Assembly (NCBI RefSeq): GCF_020740795.1
Contig: NC_067283.1
Location: 59,241,966 to 59,305,965 of the forward strand
Direction of reading: 5' to 3'
DNA from: Apus apus
Taxonomy: Eukaryota > Chordata > Aves > Apodiformes > Apodidae
Length of the DNA: 64,000 nt
Both the position numbers and the translations under genes were made by a program. This document shows, one piece after another, positions 47,878 to 57,500 of the stretch. How positions within the stretch are numbered: the first letter of the stretch is position 1; each line of letters opens with the position of its first letter. Below the pieces are notes generated by a model. That model was not told where the DNA came from, did no database searches, and saw nothing but the letters and a program-made list of their open reading frames with translations.

Positions 47878-48313
47878 GGCAGAGCCAACCCTCCAAGCTA
47901 CAGCCTCCTCCCCGACCCTCCCCGGAAGCGCTAGGGCCGTAGGGAGTCCTTCCGCCTGCCGCGAAGGAAGATCCGGGCCGCGGGGGGCGGGCCGGACCGC
48001 AGCTCGCTAGCCCGCCTTTTGCGAAAAGCCGCTAGCGGTGCTTCCGTACGCCAGGTCCTCTTCCTCCTCGATCGGTCTCTTTCCCACTCTCTGTAGGGCG
48101 GAGGTGAAAGCCTTCGCAGCAGTCAGAATGCTGGCGGGACGGAGGAGCTGCCCGCATTCCCCGGGCGGACCTGCGTGCCCCGGTGGCAGCGCGTCTGGCG
48201 TGAGACGATGCCCCGCTCCCAGCGGGCGGCTCGCGAGGGGAGGCACAGGCCGCCCGTGCAGGCGGCTGCGCTTGCGGCGTGTCCCGCGGCTGCTGCCGCT
48301 GTCCCCGAGGGAG

Positions 48314-48321
48314 GGCGGGAA
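48314..48321. promoter_or_regulatory. Candidate E2F site upstream of TRIP13
   Basis: GGCGGGAA matches the canonical E2F element (TTCCCGCC on the minus strand), about 140 bp upstream of the TRIP13 ATG. TRIP13 is a proliferation-linked gene, so E2F control is plausible, but a single 8-mer in a GC-rich island is weak evidence. Confidence 0.4.
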
Positions 48322-48457
48322 GGGCCGGTCCCCTGCGCGGGCAGGTGCACGTGAATGGGGCACAGCCGGTAACGTCCTTCGGCAGCTGCCGTTGCCGAGT
48401 AACGGTCGCTGACAGTCTGCTTCTCCTTGGTACCGCTTCCCCCTAGGATCCAGAAGG

Positions 48458-48549
48458 ATGGACGAAGCCGCTGGAGATTTGAAGCAGGCGCTCCCAAACG
48501 TGTGTGACAACCTTCAAATATATGTGGAAGTTCATCAGAAATCAAGCAG
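48458..48549 (+). CDS. TRIP13: TRIP13 coding exon 1
   Basis: ATG at 48458 opens [20 protein letters not shown], aligned with human [20 protein letters not shown] at equal length. The donor is CAG|GTCTCT, weak beyond the GT, but this junction keeps HQKSSS/VAKKED in register with human HQRGSSTAKKED. Confidence 0.93.
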
Positions 48550-51500
48550 GTCTCTCTGATCAGAACTTATCTTGCTGCAACTTGTGTCTGTTGCCTTTTG
48601 TCCTTGTGCTCTGCCTGCTCTATACACTCCCATGACTTTTCACAAAGGTGTCTCTTCCTGAAGTTGAACAAACCCTTTTAGCTTTTCAGATGATTTAGTC
48701 TCATAATCAACTTGGTGTCCATACCCTGAACTTGCTCCAGTCTTGTATAGCAGATGCCAAAACTGGATACAGTGCTCACAATATGGTCTCAAAAATGTCC
48801 AGCAGACAGAAAGACTCATTTTCCCTAATGTTTTCACTCTTGCTACCACAGCCTAAATAAGGTTGGCCCTATTAGTAGCAGAGGCCCAGTGCTGACTCAT
48901 TGCCAACTTGTCCACCAGTACTCTTGGGTCCTTTCTCGCAAAGCTGCATTTCAAACAGTTGGCCTGTGGTCTAATGTTGTCTGAGCAGTAGATGGAGAGA
49001 AGGATTTCACATTTACTTTTATTACTTAAAGTAGATCTTGTCAAACCATATATCTCCAACTTGCAGAGGTCCCTCTGAATGGCAGACCTGTTCTCTGGTA
49101 CTACTGAGAGCTGTCCCTGTTTTGGTGTTACCCATAAACCTGCTGTAGTCAGTCCAGCCATCTCATCAATTTATCCAGTCCTTAGCAATTTCACTACCTA
49201 GATACTATAGGAGATTGTGTCCAAGGTGTTGCTAAATTTAAAGGGTAAAATATCCACTGTTCTCTGTCAGGCTTAAAAGACAAAGAACTGAAAATTAGCA
49301 CTATGAATGCATCACTGACATCGCAAAATTAAGCTAAAGCCTTTCTGAAATCTTAAAATGGCATTTTCCTGTAGCTTCTGTCTCTGAGTTCCATTCTTGA
49401 AATCTAGCTGTGCCATTCTGTGCCCCCTGATACGACTGCAAACAAAGAAAATAGTATTCTTTGCCAGTGCCTTTTAATGCACAAATTAAAAACAAGTATC
49501 AAAACTTGTTGCTTTTGCCAACCAACTAAATTTGGTAGGATTTCTTTCTGCAGAATGTTATGGGTGGGTTAAGTAGGTTTTGGCTTTTTTAATGTGGGTT
49601 GGATTTTTGAGGGTGGATCATTTGGGGGTATTATTTTAGGTTTTTGTTTGCATTTTTTTCGTGAGACAGAAGCTGTTTTCCATGTAGGCCTTAGCATACT
49701 AGATTATACTTCTTTATAAATGTCAGTGCCATAAATAATGCTATTTCTTTCCTGTTAGTGTGGCCAAGAAAGAAGATATCAGGATGAGTGTCTTAAAGCT
49801 GTTGAACAGACATAACATCGTGTTTGGTGATTACAAGTGGACAGAGTTTGATGATGGCTTCCTGAACAGCCATGTGCAGTCTGTGTCAATTGTGGATACA
49901 GAGCTGAAACTGAAAGACAGACAGGTATTTGAGGGTGGTGAGACATTGCAACAGCGTCAAGGCCAGGCTGGGTGGGGCTTTGAGCAACCCAATCTAATGG
50001 AAGGTGTCGCTGCCCAAGCAGGGGGGTTAGAAGCAGATGATCTTTAAGGTTCCTTCCAACCCAAACCATTCTATGATTCTATTCACAATCAAAAACGTAC
50101 AGCTCTGTTCATATGCATATGAACTAGTTGTAGGTAAGACTAGTGATAGCCTAGGAACATATGCAAGACAAGGTCTACAGGACCATGTAGTATCTTATTA
50201 GGCCAACTGGTGTAAACAGGAAAGAGGTGATAAATTTTTGGGCCTACACTACTGCTCAGTGAGGTATGAAACAGAAGGAATAGGCTTTCAGGCTGAATGC
50301 CAGCTGAGAACTCTTAACTTTCTTATGTTATAGTTAGCTTTGAATGAAAAATGCAATGTATAAAAAGTCTTTTAATCTCGGTTCTAGCCTATCGACTTGA
50401 GCAAAAGCAGTCTTTCTCTTCATATTTTTCATCTGCATGAAGAAGGACCAAGCTCTGAAAACCTGGAAGAAGAGAATGAGGATATCATTGCAGCTAACCA
50501 CTGGGTGCTACCAGCAGGTACCCATGTGATATTTCTGGAAAGTCTAGAGCAATTACAATGAAAGAAAATCTTGGAAAGGTTAAAAGTGTTTATATAGAGT
50601 TACCTGTTAAAGGTATTATTGGTATATATTGTTTAACTTCATCCTTTGTCAATGAAACCAATATATTTAGACTTTCTTTACGGTTTGGACTGAACGAATT
50701 TATTTCTGTAATACTTGTGGATGGGTGGAAGTAACTGGTCCTGTGCAATAAAATGTATAGTCACCTGGTCTAGTGAGAGGTGTCCATGCCCATTCAGGGG
50801 GGTTGGAACTAGATGATCTTAAGGTCTCTTCCAACTCAAACCATTCTATGATTTTTAACCCTACAAGCCGCATTCCAGTTTTTTATTTGGAGACCCACAA
50901 AAAACTCATCAATTCAAACATTCGTTTTCCAGAATCCACTGCTGGCTTTCATCCCCCAAGACAGTGCTGCTCTTACATTTGGAACAAACAGACAAACTAA
51001 AGAGATTTAGAGTCCTCAGAGTGTCTTCTGAAAAGAAGAGTAAGGCTTTGCTCTGCAGTAGATCATGGCCTGCCTGTTGCTGTCTTGTGCTTGGGGAAGT
51101 TGGATTCTGCACCTGGCAGAAGTACAGGTGTGAGCTTAAGCTCTTGGGGAAGAATTCAGTCTGATACTTTGACATTATTCCCATATTATTGTGGTTTACA
51201 AATGTTCAGTCTGTTTTGTTTTTGTTTGCTGAAAGCTAGAAACTAACAGCTAGAAAGGATTGACGCTCAAATAATGTAATTTTTAATGCATAATTCAGCT
51301 ATATGTTTATTATTGTCCTCTACGTGTTGATGTTAAAAAAAAATAAATAATAAATTTGGCTTCGAACCCTACTCCTACCCCTGTTTTTCATAGCTCTTTT
51401 TCCTGGAGAAATGTAGGTTCATTGCCCATCAAGGGTGGAAATAATAATATTTTTCTGTTCATGTTATGAAACAGGTTAATTTATTCTCACACTTATTTGA

Positions 51501-54500
51501 GGAAACAGAACTTGTGAAACAGCTGAATTTGTCTGTTAGAAAACAGTGTTGACATTTCAAGAAAAATAACTCATATGGTTTTTTTCCCATATATTTTAAC
51601 TGCTCTTGTTGTATCCTAACGCTTCATTTTAGTTGAGAGTACTTTGAAAACCACTTTGTGCCGCAATAGTTGGTTACAAGTTCCCAGATTGATTTTTCAT
51701 TTTTGCTTTTGCAGCTGAGTTCCATGGCCTTTGGGAAAGTCTTATATATGACAGTGAAGTAAAATCACACGTAAGTTGAAAATAGACAACAATTAAAATT
51801 GCTTGAGGAGAAGTAAGAGTTGAAATGTAGCCTGTTTGAAGTTTCCTGCATCCCATGGATAAGTTATTTGGAAATCAGCAACTCAAGAAAGAATTCTGGT
51901 ATCTGCTTACTACACTTCTCTGTTTTGAAAGGTAGTATAGTCTTACCCATTTTGCAAAGCTTTATATTCTTATTAAAATCTCTGTACAATTTTTGATTGT
52001 TACATACTTCTCTGATGTACACTTAAGAAGAAAGAGCTGATGTTTTGAGATTAAACATCGTATCTCAGACTGGTATTGATATGTCCTGTGAAGTCAGCTT
52101 TGCAAAAAAACTCAGTTACCCTGTGAAACAGGGTTCAGTGATGCTCATGCCACAACTTATAAAAAAATTTCTCCATATGCATTGTCTTATTTTACAAAAA
52201 TCATAAGTTAACAGCTGAAGGTATTGTTTTCTAAGCAAATTAGAACTTTTCAGGAGATTTTCACTTTTGCTTTAGATCTATTCATGAGCCTGCGTGAAGA
52301 AAACAATGAACGTTCTGTAGAACAGAGTAGAAATTAGCTTTATTAAAATATGGCACCTTGTTTTAAGGCTCATTTATTACATGTTTTTCTAGAAGGGAAA
52401 TAGAAAATTGGTGGAAAAAAAGAACTCCAGAGAGACTTAGAAAAAATGTGTGCAGCATTCTTTGAAATTAATTATCTATTTCTCCATTATTATCCCAAAA
52501 GATCTGTTGTGTCTTTGGTGTGGGGGTTTTTCTTAATTATAAGGTGATTTTGGTGACTTGCTATTGCTAAAAGTGTTGCTATCAGCTGTACTTGCAGCGC
52601 TTCCCTTCTACTGGCAGTCTTGTTACCTTGCAGTAAATAACTGAGAAAACTAAATTACTAAAAGTTTTCAGCTTACTGGATGATGGACTAATTTCCACCT
52701 GGTTTTGTGCCATTAATTGATCCACTGTGATCATAGCTCATGTAACAAAAGTGCAGGCTAGGCAGAAGGGGGTTGAAGTTTAACTGTGTGTTTCTGGCAG
52801 CACCTAGACAATTAGTTTGTTTAGCAGTAACGTAACCCAGCACTTTTACTGTTCATCCTAATGCACACTGAATGATTTAACCAGAGTGAGTGGGCTCCCA
52901 CTGGAATGCTGGTAAGACTTTTGGAAGAACCAAAACAGTTCCATGGGGTCATTATCTAGTTTGAAGATTCTGTGCATTTTTCTAAGGTGATGATAACAGC
53001 CAGAGCTTGTAAAACTGTAGTACTGTAATCTGAACTGTAATAATTGTAATGTGCTATCTTATGATAGCACTCATGAAGATGTTTATTGTGCTTGTTAGAA
53101 AAAAAATAAATCTTCTACCTGAAGTTTTTGGACAAAAGTGCCTAATTAATTAGCTTGTTTATAATACCATAAATACAGTATTCTTACTGAAGTCTTTATA
53201 GCCATCTATAGTAAAGCAACACATTCCAGTCAGTGTACTTCTTAATTTATAAAGTACACATCAATTAACGCATCAATGTTTGTCTAATTTATGGAAATGC
53301 TTTCCAAATAGTCTGTGAAATGACAAGACTACTTAAATAGACTTACTGATGTACTAAATAACAGCAAATTTATTACTATTCACTGTAAGTATATGTATAG
53401 TACTGAAAAACATGCGGGATGAAGTTCAGGGTTTTGCTTGGGCATGAAATATTACAGGAATACTAGGATCCTATTAACACGGAACAAAGGCAAATTACAG
53501 GTAACAGCAACAGAAAATAATGTGGTATCAGGTGTTATAGGTAAAAAACAGTATAGATTCACACCTGAGGTTCATATTTATTTTGATGAGTTATCTATTT
53601 TGTAATTCTAGATAATTCTGAAAGGAAGGAATTATTTTTAGAAGCAAGCATTCACGGAAGTATGTGCAAGTTGCCTTACTTGGAAGCAAGCTGCATTTGT
53701 GCCCAGTACATGCTATTCTTTTTCTTGAGGGCAGGAAGGAAATTAATCTCCAAACTTTGCAGAAAGAAAATTTGCCTATGACTAAAAGGCATGAGCTCTT
53801 TTTTTTGGTGTTCTTTTCACAGTAGACATAATTTGGATATTGCTTCTATTTGTAGTTGTATTTGCTGACATGTCTCTAATTTGTGTCTCTTCTCTTCAAT
53901 TAGTTACTTGATTATGTGATGACAACATTACTGTTTTCTGACAAAAATGTTGACAGCAACCTGATATCATGGAACAGAGTTGTTTTGCTGCATGGTAAAA
54001 ATAATCTGTTTTAAACCAAACAGATTCATAGGCCATCTCTTTATGCTTTCCTTCTGTAAAAACTTGTATTGTACTTCGGTGTAGTTAAGTTATAAATATC
54101 AGTTTAGAAGCTACAAGATGATTTTGTTTGGAAAACGTTTATTTCAGACTGTTAACAATATAGCTGTGATAGATCTATTTCATTTTAGTAACAAACTCAT
54201 TACTGTGATCACAAAGAAATTGTGGTCACAACTGTGATTTCTTACTGGGAGTCTACAACTGTTGTAGTTCAAAATACATTTGTGCTATAATCACAGTACT
54301 AGCTTTGAATGAAGTACTGTCATCTGATTGATGTTACCAGTTTGTTTAGCACCCACACATCAACTTGCATACATTAATACTCTGTTTAACTATGGTTATG
54401 AAAGTCTGTGTGGCTCTTCCATAGTGTCAGGCCAGATCCAAAAGGTTTGTCCCAGAGCATACTTCCTAGGATGCTCTTGAGTTGCCCCAAAGTAGAGATT

Positions 54501-57500
54501 TCTGGGAAAGTTCACAGCTGATCAAACCGGGCATGATGTGTTTCTGATTTGCATGTTAGAAAGTATTTTTAGGAAGATACAAGTTTAAGCATAGCACAGA
54601 TTTTTGAGCTTGCTAATAAGCATAAGCCCTGCTAGGGTGATACACTTTTCTTCTGTAGCTCTTGAGTATTTTAACTTTATGGTATCTGCGTACAAATTAT
54701 TACACTAACTATTCTAATAGTTGAAAATTATATAGTTGAAAATTCAAAGCTCAGCTCTAGGACTGTAGTGGAATAAGAAACGTTCTCAAAATACCCTACT
54801 GTACACAATCATTGTCTGCTGTGGTTTTATTCTACAATTAGTGCTGTAATGAAATACAGTAGTTAAAAATACATTACATGTAATTAATGATCTGATGCAG
54901 ATTCTGTGTTATGTATGGATTTGATTTCAAACCAGGTCCTCCTGGAACTGGTAAAACTTCCCTCTGTAAAGCACTGGCTCAGAAGCTGACAATTCGACTG
55001 TCATACAGGTGATAAATTTTTTATTTTTTTCACTATAGTTTACTATTGTTAATTGTTCTTTTTCAGTAGCCCAAAGAGACTTAATATTTGATTGCAAGTA
55101 ACTTGGTGCCAAGGGCTAATGCTCATAATTGTTCTATATTACATCTAACTATCATTAAAATTATCTGATAGAGAAACTGATATTTTAATGCCTTTTAAAA
55201 TGTGTAATTATTTGTGCTCAGGTTTGTCAAATAAATTTCAGTGCCAATATAGTTATTTCTTTGTCCTCATATTTTACATCAATGGACAAAGAGTCAGAGA
55301 GTTCTGAGCCTGCTATTTTTATCTTCATGTTCAAGAAAAGCCTATTTGCAATAGGTAGTGATTCTGTAACCAGTTTGTTTTGTACTTGCATTGTCTGAAT
55401 GCCACAGTCTGCATAGGTCAGTCTGTATATCAGACAAGCAATGAGAGTTAGCCTTAAACTTTGTAAGAACTTACAAAATGTATGCATACACAAAAAAATG
55501 TATGACATAGTAGGTGTAACACGATGTACAATTTTGAGTGATCTGAGTGAGTGACTCTAGGCCAGGCTAAACTAAGTATTAACATGGGCTCTGTAATTTG
55601 TGGCTGAGGTATTTTGTCATAAAGGTATCCATGTAGAGTCAGGTAAATCAGCTTCATGCTTTTGCATGTGGTCTTGCTTTACTGAACAAAATATTACACG
55701 AACAAAAGAATGAAACCATTAGCATGGTAACTTACGAAAACTATATTAAAATTGCACTTATTCTAATGAAGGTATTTTGATACCAAACAAATATAAGGAA
55801 TTTGAATGGGACACATTTCTGGAAATGACAGTTAAAACTCAGAATGGGTATTATGTTTTGAAAAGTAAGTAATTTCAAGTACTAATTCACAGAATTTTGG
55901 GGTTGAAATTGAGGGAATGAGACTTACAGAAGTTCATGTTATCACTGACTTATTTACAATAGAGCTGATATTTCTTTTTCCCTTCATATTGTAGGTATAG
56001 GTATGGACAGTTAATTGAGATAAACAGCCATAGCCTTTTCTCTAAATGGTTTTCTGAGGTATGTATTGATGTAGCTAATTAAGTAGACTATTTTAAAAAT
56101 CATTTTTCTGTTGAGCTTGCTTCATAAAATAACTGTGTGCACAAAAGATTACTTAGAACAATTAATGTGTTTGAGAACACATAAATAGATGCTGTATTAG
56201 AAAGTAATTTATTTCCATCTTTAAATATGCTAAGGCTTGCAAAGTTGTGTGACAAGGAAATAGTTAAACGTATGTATGTGGTGTCTTTCTAGAGTGGCAA
56301 GCTTGTAACAAAGATGTTCCAGAAGATTCAGGAGTTAATTGATGACAAAGATGCTCTTGTATTTGTTCTGATTGATGAGGTATGATTCTAATACCACTGA
56401 TGTACATAAAATTTAGGAAAAAGTAAATTGATGGGAGCAACCTGTGATAATGCTAATTCAGAAAGAACAATAAAAACTTATTTATATGTTTTTGTAAGTT
56501 AAATAACTTTGTGCCGAAGAGTGAGTTTTAATCTTCACTACTGCTGATTTGAGAGATTTTGGAGGAACACAGTATGATTTAGCAGGCAAATTACAGCTGA
56601 AAATGAAGCAAAACCTTTCTTTGTGGAAGTTCCCTTGCTCCTCTATACTCCACAAGTAGTGGAGTATTGTTTTAAACTTTACAGTAGCCTAGATTTGTAT
56701 TAATTTTGCTCTAACATATGTTGTAGAGCACTAAAAAGCATTATTATGGTTTAGTTAATTGTCTAGATTCTCTTTAGACTTGCATACATAAGCAACTTAG
56801 TAACTATGTTCCTTATTAGCAGTGTTACATTGGAGGTCCTATGGAGAAGCTCATTCTGAATTCCATATATTCATTATTCTCTTGTGTGTGTTGCCCTCCC
56901 TGCCCACCGCCTCCCCCCAAAAAATTAATTAGAATGAAAGACTGCCTCCATTCTGCTGTCTGAACAGGAACTTCACTCACTAAACTTTGCTTCCTTGACA
57001 TTTCTTCCCCTCTGTCTGTAAATTCCTACATAACAAAAGATTTTTAAGATGAAGCTTTAGATACCAGGCATAAGGTTCTGGAGGTTTATTATCTGGGTTA
57101 TTTGCTTGCTGACAGCACTCCAAATGTGCAATCTTTTATAGGGTTATTTGGTGTTTGGTGATTTGTTTGTTTGTTTGTTTTTTGATTGGTTGGTTTGTTG
57201 GTCAATTTGGTTTTTTCTAGGTGGAAAGCCTCACAGCAGCCCGCAGTGCCTTCAGGGCAGGCACAGAGCCTTCAGATGCTATTCGTGTGGTGAATGCTGT
57301 ACTGACACAAATAGATCAGATTAAAAGGTAAATTCACTGCAACAGCAAAAAGTAATTGGCAATTTCAGGATTCCTGCTAAATCTTAATCCCTACTTGGAA
57401 TACTATACCAAACTGGTTAGTGAACTATTGTTTGTTAATGGTGCTAACTGTGAAAAGAAATAGGAGTAATCAAACAGAGTATTTTGCTTGTAACTGAGTA

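Larger units (their letters stand above)
47440..48470. promoter_or_regulatory. CpG island and bidirectional BRD9/TRIP13 promoter
   Basis: The only strongly GC- and CpG-rich stretch of the window. It spans BRD9 exon 1 and reaches the TRIP13 start codon; the two ATGs are about 580 bp apart and face away from each other. No TATA box is apparent, as usual for CpG-island promoters. Visible motifs: an ETS-type CCGGAAG (47922-47928), a GC box GGGCGG (47985-47990), an E2F-type GGCGGGAA (48314-48321) and an E-box CACGTG (48348-48353). Long open frames here (up to 192 codons) are a GC-content effect. Transcription start sites cannot be read from sequence. Confidence 0.85.

Noticed and set aside
47432..48010. 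A 192-codon plus-strand open frame in the promoter region
   Set aside because: It lies in a CpG island where stops are rare, overlaps BRD9 exon 1 on the other strand and has a Pro/Arg/Ser-rich composition typical of chance GC-rich frames.
48007..48510. A 167-codon minus-strand open frame over the TRIP13 start
   Set aside because: Same CpG-island effect and antisense to TRIP13 exon 1; no recognisable domain.
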